Shown: positions 26,825 through 34,766 of the stretch, piece after piece | Layout: every line of letters starts with the position of its first letter | How positions within the stretch are numbered: the first letter of the stretch is position 1 | NCBI RefSeq assembly: GCF_002008365.1 | Contig: NZ_MRDL01000038.1 | Coordinates: 1-44,251 of the forward strand | DNA length: 44,251 bases | Direction: 5' to 3' | From: Rhizobium leguminosarum bv. viciae USDA 2370 | Lineage (GTDB): Bacteria; Pseudomonadota; Alphaproteobacteria; Rhizobiales; Rhizobiaceae | Translations under genes and position numbers: made by a program | The notes under the pieces: generated by a model | What the model was told of the DNA's origin: nothing | The model's database searches: none | Seen by the model: the letters and a program-made list of their open reading frames with translations, nothing else

Positions 26825-28456
26825 CTATCCCTCGCTGGCCGCCCTCTCCCGCAGCAGCCGGCGGATCACCTTGCCGGTGGTCGTTAGCGGCAAGGCATCG
26901 ATGAATTCCACCTCGCGGGGATATTCGTGCATTGAAAGCCGCGTCTTCACCCACTCCCTTATGTCGGCGGCCAGCGCCTCGCTTGGGTGATGGCCGGGTG
27001 AAAGCACGATATAGGCCTTGACGATTTCGGTGCGCACGGTATCGGGCTTGCCGACGGCGGCGGCAAGCTGCACGGCGGGATGGCCGATCAGGCAATCCTC
27101 GATCTCGGCCGGGCCGATGCGATATCCCGATGAGGTGATGACGTCGTCGTCGCGGCCTTCGAAGGTCACATAGCCCTCGGCGTCCTGCCGGCCGATATCG
27201 CCGGTGAGCAGCCAGCCCTTGGCGAATTTTCGTTTCGTCGCCGCCGCATCGTCCCAGTAGCCGAGGAACATCACCGGATCGGGACTGGCGATGGCGATCT
27301 GGCCCGGTTCGCCGACGGGCAGCTCGTCGCCAGTCTCGCTGACGATCGCGACGCGATGTCCGGGCACCGCCCGTCCGATGGCGCCCGCCTTGGTGACGCC
27401 ATAGGCAGCGCTCGACGCGAGCACGAAATTGCACTCCGTCTGGCCGTAAAATTCGTTGACGGTGATGTCGAGCGTACCCCGCGCCCACTCATAAGTCTCG
27501 CGGCCGAGCGCCTCCCCGGCCGAGCCGATGGTGCGCAGCACCAGATCATATTTCGAGCGCGGATCGGAAACGGATCTCATCAACCTCAGCGCCGTCGGCG
27601 GAATGAAGGCATTGCGCACTTTCATCTCCGCCATGATGCGATAGGCCATGTCGGCATCGAATTTCTGCGCTGGCGACGAGACGACGGGAACGCCGAGCAG
27701 AAGGCTCGGCAGCAGCGCATTGAGCAGGCCGCCGGCCCAGGCCCAGTCGGACGGCGTCCAGACCTTGTCGCCCGGTTGCGGAAAACCCTCATGGGCAAAC
27801 TGCATGCCGGGAATATGGCCGGGCAGGACACGGTGGCCATGCAAGGCGCCCTTGGGCGGCCCCGTCGTTCCCGACGTGAAGATCATCAGCACCGGATCGT
27901 CCGGACCGGTTTTGGCGACGTCGAAGACAGGAGGATAGCTATCCACCAGTTCGGCGAAAGCGGCCGCATCGGCACTCGCCCCGTCGATACTGACGACATG
28001 TTTCAGCGCCGGCAGGCGCCCGCGGATCTGCCGGATGCGTTCGAGACCGAAGCCATTGGTGACGACGGCCACAGCACCTGCCGCCTTCAGCCGGTATTCC
28101 AGCGCCTCGACGCCGAAGAGCAGCGCCAGCGGCAGCGCGATCGCGCCTGTCTTGTAAATCGCCACATGCGCGATCACCGTTTCGAAGGATTGCGGCAATA
28201 GCAGCGCGACGCGATCGCCGCGTTGGATATCAAGCGAAACGAGCGCATTTGCGAAGGCCGAGGAACGATCGGCGAGCGCGCGATAGGTCATTACACGGTG
28301 ATCGCCGTCCGGGCTGAAATGTTCAAGGCAGACGCGCTCGGGCGTACGCGCCGCCCAGTCGTCGCTGACGGCGCGGCCGATATTGAAATCCTCCGGAATC
28401 CGCCAGGAGAAATCGCGATAAAGATCGTCGTAGCGATCGTGGGACGGCAGTTGCAT
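26825..28456 (-). CDS. AMP-forming acyl-CoA synthetase
   Basis: A 543-residue ANL-superfamily enzyme that activates a carboxylic acid as acyl-adenylate and transfers it to CoA. The P-loop motif MIFTSGTTGPPKGA, the NEFYGQTECN block, the hinge TGDIGRQDAEGYVTFEGRDD and the C-terminal catalytic Lys in LPLTTTGKVIRRLL are all present. The pattern is nearest to the acetyl/medium-chain acyl-CoA synthetase group (AcsM-like), so a short or medium acyl or aromatic acid is likely. The ATG at 28456 begins a normal N-terminus; a GTG 12 codons earlier is possible. It stands alone. Confidence 0.92.
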   Translation of the reverse strand: MQLPSHDRYDDLYRDFSWRIPEDFNIGRAVSDDWAARTPERVCLEHFSPDGDHRVMTYRALADRSSAFANALVSLDIQRGDRVALLLPQSFETVIAHVAIYKTGAIALPLALLFGVEALEYRLKAAGAVAVVTNGFGLERIRQIRGRLPALKHVVSIDGASADAAAFAELVDSYPPVFDVAKTGPDDPVLMIFTSGTTGPPKGALHGHRVLPGHIPGMQFAHEGFPQPGDKVWTPSDWAWAGGLLNALLPSLLLGVPVVSSPAQKFDADMAYRIMAEMKVRNAFIPPTALRLMRSVSDPRSKYDLVLRTIGSAGEALGRETYEWARGTLDITVNEFYGQTECNFVLASSAAYGVTKAGAIGRAVPGHRVAIVSETGDELPVGEPGQIAIASPDPVMFLGYWDDAAATKRKFAKGWLLTGDIGRQDAEGYVTFEGRDDDVITSSGYRIGPAEIEDCLIGHPAVQLAAAVGKPDTVRTEIVKAYIVLSPGHHPSEALAADIREWVKTRLSMHEYPREVEFIDALPLTTTGKVIRRLLRERAASEG

Positions 28457-28678
28457 GGTCGGATTCCGGTAAAATGCTGCATCAGCTAACACCTTGCAGC
28501 TGGGATGTGCAAGCCGAAGCCAGAAGCGGCAGTGACGAGCGCGGCTTCAAAAGCCGATCACGGATCATTGTGCGCACGCAGCATAAATTCTTCATTTGCC
28601 GCCCCTGCGACTTTAGCCATCTCGCGCTAAATCATGGAAGCCAGCCTGGGGTCATCGAATTCATCACGGAGTCGTTTC

Positions 28679-29659
28679 ATGGAATACGCAAAATTTGGGA
28701 AGACCGGTCTCGAAGTGTCGAAAATCTGCTTGGGCTGCATGACATTCGGCGATCCCGGCCGTGGCAATCATGCCTGGAGCCTGCGGGAAGAAGAAAGCCG
28801 GACGATGATCAAGCAGGCGATCGACCTCGGCATCAATTTCCTCGACACCGCCAACACCTATTCCAACGGTTCTTCGGAGGAGATCGTCGGCCGCGCCATC
28901 AAAGACTTCGCCAAGCGCGAGGACATCGTGCTGGCGACCAAGGTGTTCAATCGCATGCGGCCGGGCCCGAACGGCGCTGGCCTGTCGCGCAAGGCGATCT
29001 TCGACGAGATCGACAACAGCCTGCGTCGTCTCGGCACCGACTATGTCGATCTCTACCAGATCCACCGCTTCGACTACACGACGCCAATCGAGGAAACGCT
29101 GGAAGCGCTGCATGACGTCGTCAAATCGGGCAAGGCGCGTTATATCGGCGCCTCCTCGATGTATGCTTGGCAATTCGCCAAGGCGCTTTACGTCTCCAGG
29201 CTGAACAGCTGGACCGAATTCGTCAGCATGCAGGACCACCTGAACCTGCTCTACCGTGAGGAAGAGCGCGAAATGCTGCCGCTTTGCGAGGATCAGAAAA
29301 TCGCCGTCATCCCCTGGAGCCCACTTGCCCGCGGCCGCCTGACCCGCGACTGGGACGAGACGACGGCACGCAGCGAAACCGACGAATTCGGCAAGACGCT
29401 CTACACGCAGTCCATCGATGCCGACCGCAAGATCGTCGCAGCCGTGGCCGAAATCGCCAAGGCCCGCAACATCTCCCGCGCCCAGGTCGCAACCGCCTGG
29501 ATCCTGCAGAAGAGTGCGGTGACCGCCCCGATCATCGGCGCGTCCAAACCGAACCACCTCAGAGACGCCGTCGCCTCACTCTCGGTCAAACTCACCGCCG
29601 AGGAAATCGCGGCCCTGGAAGCACCCTACATCCCGCACGCCATCGCCGGCTTCAAATAG
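28679..29659 (+). CDS. Aldo/keto reductase
   Basis: A 326-residue TIM-barrel NADPH-dependent oxidoreductase. The catalytic tetrad can be placed: Asp in FLDTANTYSNG, Tyr in the same block, Lys in VLATKVFN and His in YQIHRFDY. C-terminal IIGASKPNHLRDAV binds the cofactor phosphate. The overall pattern is that of the large AKR group around YajO/YghZ-like reductases; the natural substrate is not known. GGAG stands 8 bases before the ATG at 28679, so the longer frame is rejected. Confidence 0.94.
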   Translation: MEYAKFGKTGLEVSKICLGCMTFGDPGRGNHAWSLREEESRTMIKQAIDLGINFLDTANTYSNGSSEEIVGRAIKDFAKREDIVLATKVFNRMRPGPNGAGLSRKAIFDEIDNSLRRLGTDYVDLYQIHRFDYTTPIEETLEALHDVVKSGKARYIGASSMYAWQFAKALYVSRLNSWTEFVSMQDHLNLLYREEEREMLPLCEDQKIAVIPWSPLARGRLTRDWDETTARSETDEFGKTLYTQSIDADRKIVAAVAEIAKARNISRAQVATAWILQKSAVTAPIIGASKPNHLRDAVASLSVKLTAEEIAALEAPYIPHAIAGFK

Positions 29660-29698
29660 CGCTGGCTTCTTGGTCCTCAGGCATATGCAAGGCGGATT

Positions 29699-29726
29699 CT
29701 CTCCCTCTCCGCCTAGAGGGGGAGAG
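29699..29726. terminator. Hairpin between aldo/keto reductase and tetR genes
   Basis: A CT-rich arm (29699-29708) pairs with AGAGGGGGAGAG (29715-29726) over about ten base pairs with one wobble. It lies between two convergent genes and could end both transcripts; there is no clear T run. Confidence 0.5.
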
Positions 29727-29752
29727 CGAAACCACGGCTTCCGCGACTGAGA

Positions 29753-30331
29753 TTATGTCCGACTGCCGGGATCGAGCTGCCGGCGCATCGTCACCAAAAA
29801 CTGCTCGGCAAGCGCCCTGTCCTCGACCGCGCGGGCAAGAATGACAGCACCCATCATCGACGAGAGCGTCGTCGTGGCATTGGCGCGGCGCTCCTCTTCC
29901 GTTTCGCCGGGAACTATATCAACGAGCGTATCGACCAGCACGGACAGGCCATCGCTGAAGACCGCACGGACCGCGCCGCGGCTGCGGCTCACCTCCTGGA
30001 TCAAGGTTGCGAAGACGCAGCTGCCACCCGGATCGTCAACCGTGCGCCAGTGGATATAGTGGTCGAGAAGCGTTGCCAGCGGTCGGTCCGGCGATTCGGC
30101 GATATGTTCCTTCCAGCGCGTTTCGACCCTGTCGATCAGCTTGCGGCTGACCTCCAGCGCCAGGTCATCCTTCGAATCGAAATGACCATAGAAGCCGCCA
30201 TGCGTCAGACCCGCCGCTTTCATGATGTCGGCAACGCCGACCCCGTCGAAACCGTTTTCTCGGAAAAGCACGCCAGCAACGCTCAGGATCTTTTCGCGGT
30301 TTTCGGCAAATTTTTCGCGGCTGACCCGCAT
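29753..30331 (-). CDS. TetR/AcrR family transcriptional repressor
   Basis: A 192-residue regulator. The helix-turn-helix lies at about residues 25-60, in VADIMKAAGLTHGGFYGHFDSKDDL, a textbook TetR recognition region; the rest is the ligand and dimer domain. Two ATGs compete: 30337 directly abuts a GGAG, while 30331 has it 6 bases upstream, so I start at 30331. It is divergent from an MFS exporter gene, with two ATGATG/CATCAT dyads between (30367-30380 and 30396-30409), one inside its own probable promoter. Autorepression and control of the MFS gene are inferred. Confidence 0.93.
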   Translation of the reverse strand: MRVSREKFAENREKILSVAGVLFRENGFDGVGVADIMKAAGLTHGGFYGHFDSKDDLALEVSRKLIDRVETRWKEHIAESPDRPLATLLDHYIHWRTVDDPGGSCVFATLIQEVSRSRGAVRAVFSDGLSVLVDTLVDIVPGETEEERRANATTTLSSMMGAVILARAVEDRALAEQFLVTMRRQLDPGSRT

Positions 30332-30361
30332 TGTCATCTCCAGAAATAGTCGCTTGACAAA

Positions 30362-30390
30362 ATATATGACGTCCATCATCAATACGCAAG
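30362..30390 (-). promoter_or_regulatory. Probable sigma-70-type promoter of tetR
   Basis: On the minus strand TTGCGT (30385-30390) and TATATT (30362-30367) are 17 bases apart. The spacer contains operator 1, so a bound repressor would block RNA polymerase. Confidence 0.6.
30367..30380. promoter_or_regulatory. Operator 1 of the tetR/MFS pair
   Basis: ATGACG-TC-CATCAT, a dyad with one mismatch between the half sites. It is part of a 16-base direct repeat ATATGAyGwCCATCAT shared with operator 2; the repeat starts are 29 bases apart. Confidence 0.6.
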
Positions 30391-30395
30391 AAATA

Positions 30396-30409
30396 TGATG
30401 ACCATCATG
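30396..30409. promoter_or_regulatory. Operator 2 of the tetR/MFS pair
   Basis: ATGATG-AC-CATCAT, a perfect 6+6 dyad. It overlaps TATGAT (30395-30400), a good -10 candidate for the rightward MFS gene at 30460; I see no good -35 box for it. Confidence 0.65.
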
Positions 30410-30459
30410 TAAATCGATCCAGTATCTTCTCGAACCTGAATTCAAACGGAATCTTGCCC

Positions 30460-31755
30460 ATGGTTTCCACAGCCCTCGCCTCCACGCTTGCCCGGCGCAA
30501 CATCCATTACGGCTGGGTCGTCGTTGCCGCGACCTTTCTCACCATGCTGGTCACCGCCGGCGCCATGGGCGCACCCGGCGTTCTCATCAAGCCGCTGCAG
30601 GACGAGTTCGGCTGGGAGACCTCGCAGATTTCCTCGGCCCTTGCGATCCGCCTGATCCTTTTCGGTTTCATGGGTCCGTTCGCCGCCGCCTTCATGAATT
30701 ATTTCGGCGTGCGCAAGGTCATTGTCTTCGCACTGGCGCTGATCGGCGCGGGCTTCGTCGGTTCGCTGTTCATGACGACGCTGTGGCAGTTGCTATTGCT
30801 CTGGGGCATTGTCGTCGGTTTCGGTACGGGATTGACGGCCATGGTGCTCGCCGCAACGGTCTCCAGCCGCTGGTTCACCAAGCATCGCGGCCTCGTCGTC
30901 GGCATGCTCTCGGCAAGCTCGGCCACCGGCCAGCTCGTCTTTCTGCCACTGATGGCGGAGCTGACGGAACGCTACGGCTGGCGCTCGACGGTGTTTTTCG
31001 TCTGCGCCATGATCATGGTCGCAGCCCTTGCCGTGCTTGCCTTCATGCGCGACCGCCCCGCCGACCTCAACCTGCCCTCCTTCGGTGAGACGCAGGTGAC
31101 GCCGCCACCGGCAAGCACCTCCCTCGGCGCCGCGTTGATGACGCCGATCACTGTCCTCAAGGAAATCTCGAAGACCTCGACCTTCTGGATCCTCTTTGCC
31201 ACCTTCTTCATTTGCGGTCTCAGCACCAACGGCCTGATCCAGACCCATTTCGTCACCCTCTGCGGCGATTTCGGCATCGTACCGGTGGCTGCCGCCAGTG
31301 TGCTGGCCGTCATGGGCATCTTCGATTTCTTCGGCACCATCGGTTCCGGCTGGCTGTCCGACCGATTCGACAATCGTTGGCTGCTCTTCTGGTATTACGG
31401 CCTGCGCGGCCTGTCGCTGCTCTACCTGCCCTTCAGTGATTTCAGCTTTTACGGCCTCTCCATCTTCGCCGTCTTTTACGGCCTCGACTGGATTGCCACC
31501 GTGCCGCCGACCGTCAAGATCGCCGCCGACCGCTTCGGCCGCGAAAAGACTGGCCTCGTCTTCGGCTGGGTCTTTGCCGGACATCAGCTGGGAGCCGCCA
31601 CCGCCGCCTATGGCGCCGGCCTCTCGCGCACCGAGCTTTCGAGCTACCTGCCGGCTTTCTTCGTCGCGGGCGCCTTTTGCCTGCTGGCCTCGATCCTGGC
31701 GATCACGCTGAAGAAGTCCGGTCTGAGCAACCCGGCACCGGCCGCCGCCCATTGA
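30460..31755 (+). CDS. Major facilitator superfamily transporter
   Basis: A 431-residue protein with about 12 hydrophobic segments. The opening RRNIHYGWVVVAATFLTMLV and the RHRGLVVGM-like loop (TKHRGLVVGMLSASSATGQ) between segments fit the monocarboxylate/oxalate-formate-like MFS branch. It probably moves a small organic anion or exports a toxic compound. The ATG at 30460 is chosen over a TTG two codons earlier. The divergent TetR-type gene and operators suggest induction by its substrate. A perfect hairpin ends the gene. Confidence 0.9.
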   Translation: MVSTALASTLARRNIHYGWVVVAATFLTMLVTAGAMGAPGVLIKPLQDEFGWETSQISSALAIRLILFGFMGPFAAAFMNYFGVRKVIVFALALIGAGFVGSLFMTTLWQLLLLWGIVVGFGTGLTAMVLAATVSSRWFTKHRGLVVGMLSASSATGQLVFLPLMAELTERYGWRSTVFFVCAMIMVAALAVLAFMRDRPADLNLPSFGETQVTPPPASTSLGAALMTPITVLKEISKTSTFWILFATFFICGLSTNGLIQTHFVTLCGDFGIVPVAAASVLAVMGIFDFFGTIGSGWLSDRFDNRWLLFWYYGLRGLSLLYLPFSDFSFYGLSIFAVFYGLDWIATVPPTVKIAADRFGREKTGLVFGWVFAGHQLGAATAAYGAGLSRTELSSYLPAFFVAGAFCLLASILAITLKKSGLSNPAPAAAH

Positions 31756-31764
31756 TATCAGACA

Positions 31765-31793
31765 AGATCCGGCCTCGAAGCGAGGCCGGATCT
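31765..31793 (+). terminator. Hairpin terminator of the MFS gene
   Basis: A perfect 13-bp stem (AGATCCGGCCTCG at 31765-31777, CGAGGCCGGATCT at 31781-31793) with a 3-base loop, 10 bases after the stop. There is no long T run after it. Confidence 0.75.
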
Positions 31794-31830
31794 CTCTACC
31801 GGATCAGTCCGATAACTTCGCTTGCCCGTC

Positions 31831-31859
31831 TTGCGCGTCCGGGCGCTCGCATGTTAGAC
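31831..31859 (+). promoter_or_regulatory. Possible promoter of tRNA-Leu
   Basis: TTGCGC (31831-31836) and TTAGAC (31854-31859) are 17 bases apart, placing the transcription start near 31866, about 15 bases before the tRNA. The boxes are only moderate matches. Confidence 0.4.
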
Positions 31860-31880
31860 AGCCGCCCGTTCGTATCCGTT

Positions 31881-31965
31881 GCCCCATTGGCGGAATTGGT
31901 AGACGCGCTCGACTCAAAATCGAGTTTCGAAAGAAGTGCTGGTTCGACTCCGGCATGGGGCACCA
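31881..31965 (+). tRNA. tRNA-Leu (anticodon CAA)
   Basis: An 85-base tRNA. The acceptor arms GCCCCAT and ATGGGGC pair fully, followed by A and an encoded CCA. The anticodon stem CTCGA/TCGAG closes the loop CTCAAAA, with anticodon CAA at 31915-31917 reading UUG. The long variable arm (TTTCGAAAGAAGTGC region) marks a class II tRNA, and the T arm is GCTGG-TTCGACT-CCGGC. Confidence 0.97.
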
Positions 31966-32085
31966 CCAAAATCTTCAAGATCTTTGTCGGATAGTTCAAG
32001 CAACGCAAGCGAACTGCGTCGTCTCGCGTGGACGATCTGGGAACCCCCCCCGCAATGTGAGAGAGCGGCGAGGACAACATCGTGG

Positions 32086-32544
32086 TCACAGTACTTCAAA
32101 GACTTCGTATTCCACACCGCCCGGACACCTGCCGCCCTTTGCCACCGCGACAATGCTGTTAAGCCAAGCGTGAGCAGGCGCGGCGGTCTCGAAATACGGT
32201 GTCGTGCGCAGATAGTATTCCGAAGCGTCGACCGTTTCGCCGCGCGCCAAACGCTCGTCGACGGCCTGTGACGCACGCCTGACGCCGCGATAGGTCATGA
32301 GGACGAGCCCCCCGTCATCGGCGACGAGGAGAAGCCTGACATCTTGCTGAAATGTGCCGTCGGCACGAGCGAGCAGGAGATCCGAACCGATCAGTGGCGA
32401 TACTTCTCCTTTCAGGCGCTCCCCTTGGAAATGTCCGCCCGAGACGGGAAAAATGCGCCGGCCGCCGGCTGGCGTTTGCCCAAGCTCCAGCGTTGGATGA
32501 AGCGCGATGAAGAGTGTAAACAGGTGCTGAGATTGCAGGGACAC
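32086..32544 (-). CDS. DUF3237 family protein
   Basis: A 152-residue protein with the DUF3237 fold pattern: a beta-rich stretch with TLELGQTPAGGRRIFPVSGGHF, then GEVSPLIGSDLLLARADG, and the C-terminal TTPYFETAAPAHAWLNSIVAVAKG. The biochemical role of the family is not known to me, though it sometimes sits with aromatic or xenobiotic degradation genes. The start is a GTG at 32544 with GGAG exactly 7 bases upstream; the 13 extra upstream codons are not needed. It is divergent from a LysR gene, which probably controls it. Confidence 0.88.
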   Translation of the reverse strand: MSLQSQHLFTLFIALHPTLELGQTPAGGRRIFPVSGGHFQGERLKGEVSPLIGSDLLLARADGTFQQDVRLLLVADDGGLVLMTYRGVRRASQAVDERLARGETVDASEYYLRTTPYFETAAPAHAWLNSIVAVAKGGRCPGGVEYEVFEVL

Positions 32545-32587
32545 TGTAAATCTCCTATTCTTGGCTGTCCCCCAAAATTGCACCAGG

Positions 32588-32607
32588 GCGTTCCGCCTTC
32601 AAAACGC
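32588..32607. promoter_or_regulatory. Candidate LysR operator between DUF3237 and lysR-type genes
   Basis: GCGTT (32588-32592) and AACGC (32603-32607) form a dyad with a 10-base centre, similar to the T-N11-A type of LysR box, in the 115 bases between the divergent genes. Confidence 0.4.
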
Positions 32608-32659
32608 GCTTTGCTTGTCGTCACCGCAAGATAAATTTGATCGTGAAGGGAAGCTGATC

Positions 32660-33514
32660 ATGCGACCGTCATTAGAGTCTCTGCGCGTATTGGAGGCCTG
32701 TGTCTCGGCCGGCAGCTTCGCGCGCGCAGCCGAACGCTTGTTTCTGACGCCGGCGGCGATCAGCCTTCGAATGCGCACCCTGGAGGCTGAGCTCGGTCAG
32801 CCGCTATTTATTCGCGCCGGTCGGCGAGTGGTCCCGACGGCCGCCGCCTCCGTTCTGGCAAATCGGGTCCGGGAGGCATTAACCGGGATCGGTGAGGCGC
32901 TCGCAGAATTTCAGGCTGCGACGCCGCCACTCAGGCTCACGGCGCCGCCGACATTTGCGTCGCGCTGGCTTGCACCGCGTCTGGCGCGCTATCCTGCGCC
33001 AGAAGCTGTTATCGAGGTCGACGTCTCGGCGGAAATACGTGATCCGGGCGCATTCGACGTCGCCATAAGGACGGGTCGCGGCGGATGGGCCGGGCTGGAA
33101 GAATATCGGCTCGCTCCCGTAGAAGTGACGCCGATGCTGTCGCCTTCCCTGCTTGGAACGCGGAAACTTGCCGCGCCGCAGGCGCTGGCTGACTTCGCGC
33201 TTTTGCCGCACCCTGATTGGCAGCAATGGTTTAAGGAGGCTCAATGCGCGCGCCCGCAGGCTTTGCGCTTTTTGGCGGTCGATTACCCCACGCACGAGTT
33301 GGATGCCAATGCGGCGCTGGCAGGCGTGGGTGTGGCGCTGTTGTCGCCGTCGCTGTTTCGGCCGCTTTTGACCGAGGGCCGGTTGATCGCGCCGTTCCCC
33401 TACGTGCTGAGCGGGCCAGCCTGGCATTTTGCGCTCATCCGCTCCAATGACGCGCGCGAGGCGCCGCGGCAGCTCTGCGCATGGCTTTGCGAGCAGGCGC
33501 GTGAAGTTGCATAA
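32660..33514 (+). CDS. LysR family transcriptional regulator, GcvA-like
   Basis: A 284-residue regulator. The winged helix-turn-helix (about residues 1-62) contains SFARAAERLFLTPAAISLRMRTLEAELGQPLF. The substrate-binding domain is short, with the PPLRLTAPPTFASRWLAPRL block typical of the GcvA/AmpR branch. The ATG at 32660 is preceded by GAAGGGAAG. It is divergent from the DUF3237 gene, which is its likely target. Confidence 0.93.
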   Translation: MRPSLESLRVLEACVSAGSFARAAERLFLTPAAISLRMRTLEAELGQPLFIRAGRRVVPTAAASVLANRVREALTGIGEALAEFQAATPPLRLTAPPTFASRWLAPRLARYPAPEAVIEVDVSAEIRDPGAFDVAIRTGRGGWAGLEEYRLAPVEVTPMLSPSLLGTRKLAAPQALADFALLPHPDWQQWFKEAQCARPQALRFLAVDYPTHELDANAALAGVGVALLSPSLFRPLLTEGRLIAPFPYVLSGPAWHFALIRSNDAREAPRQLCAWLCEQAREVA

Positions 33515-33741
33515 TTCCGAACCAAAGACACTGTGATGGCTTGGGCGAGATGATGGGCGCGGCCGCGCGCTAGCGAAAGACGACACTGCATCACCGCATC
33601 GACCGCCGCCCGTACCCGATAGAATTATTGGCCAAGGTCGCTTTGGCGGCGATCTCAAGTCTCTCCCGAAAGTCGGATATGAGGCCGTCATATCCCGTTA
33701 GGCTGGGAGGCTTGTGAAAATACTCAGCGCCTAAGCGGAGC

Positions 33742-34029
33742 TTACTTGTTTTTCAGCAGCCACATCTTGCCGGCCATCGTGATGCCGTAGACGTCTTTTG
33801 TTGCGTCGTCATCCAGATGCCGCCGCTCCAGAAAACCCGGCTCCTTCAACTCGCCCAGCGTCTTTGCAGTGACCGATTTTATTTTCTGAGGCCGCTCTTT
33901 CCACCGGTCAGTTTTTGCATAAGTCACCGTCGCGTTCTCGTGCGTCCATTTATTGGCTGGCTGAGGATAAAGGTCTCCATCCCTGGCGAGTTTAAGTGCG
34001 GCGATCTGGGACGGCGTAAGCTCAATCAT
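33742..34029 (-). CDS. Small hypothetical protein, possible winged-helix fold
   Basis: A 95-residue protein I do not recognise. It begins MIELTPSQIAALKLARDGD, with a central basic stretch (TDRWKERPQKIKSVTAKTLGEL). The C-terminal pattern GFLERRHLDDD...YGITMAGKMWLLKNK resembles the helix-wing end of small MarR-like proteins, where a D/E turn is followed by Y-x-I/L-T-x-x-G. AGGATC lies about 9 bases before the ATG. The 227 bases between it and the lysR-type gene hold nothing I can name. Confidence 0.65.
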   Translation of the reverse strand: MIELTPSQIAALKLARDGDLYPQPANKWTHENATVTYAKTDRWKERPQKIKSVTAKTLGELKEPGFLERRHLDDDATKDVYGITMAGKMWLLKNK

Positions 34030-34152
34030 ACTAAAAGATCCTGTGCGGGCGGTGTTTGCGCTGGGAACGCGCTGTTACCAAAGGCGTGCTCATAACACCG
34101 ACAGACGACTTTCACCACTGCGTTGAAATATTCGTGCCACAAAAGGCGAAAA

Positions 34153-34172
34153 CCCGGCTCGTCGGAACCGGG
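34153..34172 (-). terminator. Weak hairpin after the small exported protein gene
   Basis: CCCGG (34153-34157) pairs with CCGGG (34168-34172). On the minus strand it is followed by TTTTCGCCTTTTG, so it may be a weak terminator about 30 bases past the stop. Confidence 0.4.
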
Positions 34173-34198
34173 CTTCGTCCTTATCGCACATTTTTTCG

Positions 34199-34483
34199 TT
34201 AATTGCAGCGCCGGACCGTCTTGGTGACCTCGCCTTCGTCGGTCTGTCGGGTGACGCTCCTGGTTTCGCAGCCATTATCGCGATAGCGGCGGTGCTCACG
34301 TTCGCGCACGGCACCGAAAGTGACCCCACGCTCGCTGATGGTGATACCGGGTCGTACCCGCTCGTGACGATAGCCGTCGTCATAGGAACGCTCCCTGACA
34401 TAGACGCTGTCGGCAAGAACAGGCGCAGCAAACGAGCAGACGGCAAGGGCCGCCACAGTACAGTTCAAGATCATCTTTCGCAT
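34199..34483 (-). CDS. Small exported basic protein
   Basis: A 94-residue protein with a clear signal peptide (MRKMILNCTVAALAVCSFAA, cleavage probably after VLA-D near residue 25). The mature part is rich in Arg and Tyr (SVYVRERSYDDGYRHERVRPG) and carries two Cys near the end (NGCETRS and RRCN) that may form a disulfide. The function is unknown; similar small Arg-rich exported proteins are common in rhizobia. AAAGGAG stands before the chosen ATG, so the 37 extra upstream codons are rejected. Confidence 0.8.
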   Translation of the reverse strand: MRKMILNCTVAALAVCSFAAPVLADSVYVRERSYDDGYRHERVRPGITISERGVTFGAVREREHRRYRDNGCETRSVTRQTDEGEVTKTVRRCN

Positions 34484-34766
34484 GTCGTTCTCCTTTCTTG
34501 ATGAAAGGGCAACGAGGCAAGACACAAGTGGTTCCAACATCGGTGACGGCCCCACCGCGCTACGAAAGAGGACCGCGCCTACAACGCAACGCATCTTTTT
34601 AGACCTGAGAAGGACGCTTTAACATTTGGAATTGCAGCATTATTCTATCCTACCCGCCAAAATGAGAGCGAAGGGCCCCGAACAGTAGCCGGTCATCCAA
34701 ATCAACTGTTTAATTTTGCTTGCGCTTCGTCCAAAGTGGCCGCCGCTATTACCAGAGAGGGCGGAC

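Noticed and set aside
30793..31752. A 319-codon open frame opposite the MFS gene
   Set aside because: Gly/Asp/Glu-rich antisense of a membrane protein gene, typical of a shadow frame.
31881..31965. tRNA-Leu as an attachment site of an integrated element
   Set aside because: No integrase gene and no second copy of the tRNA 3' end were found in the window, so I list the downstream patch only as a weak accessory candidate.
32046..32053. Run of eight C in the gap after the tRNA
   Set aside because: A homopolymer in non-coding DNA; no frame depends on it and it has no sign of phase variation.
33400..33741. Possible gene remnant in the gap after the lysR-type gene
   Set aside because: Short translated pieces were read in all frames, but none resembles a known family and no start signal was seen.
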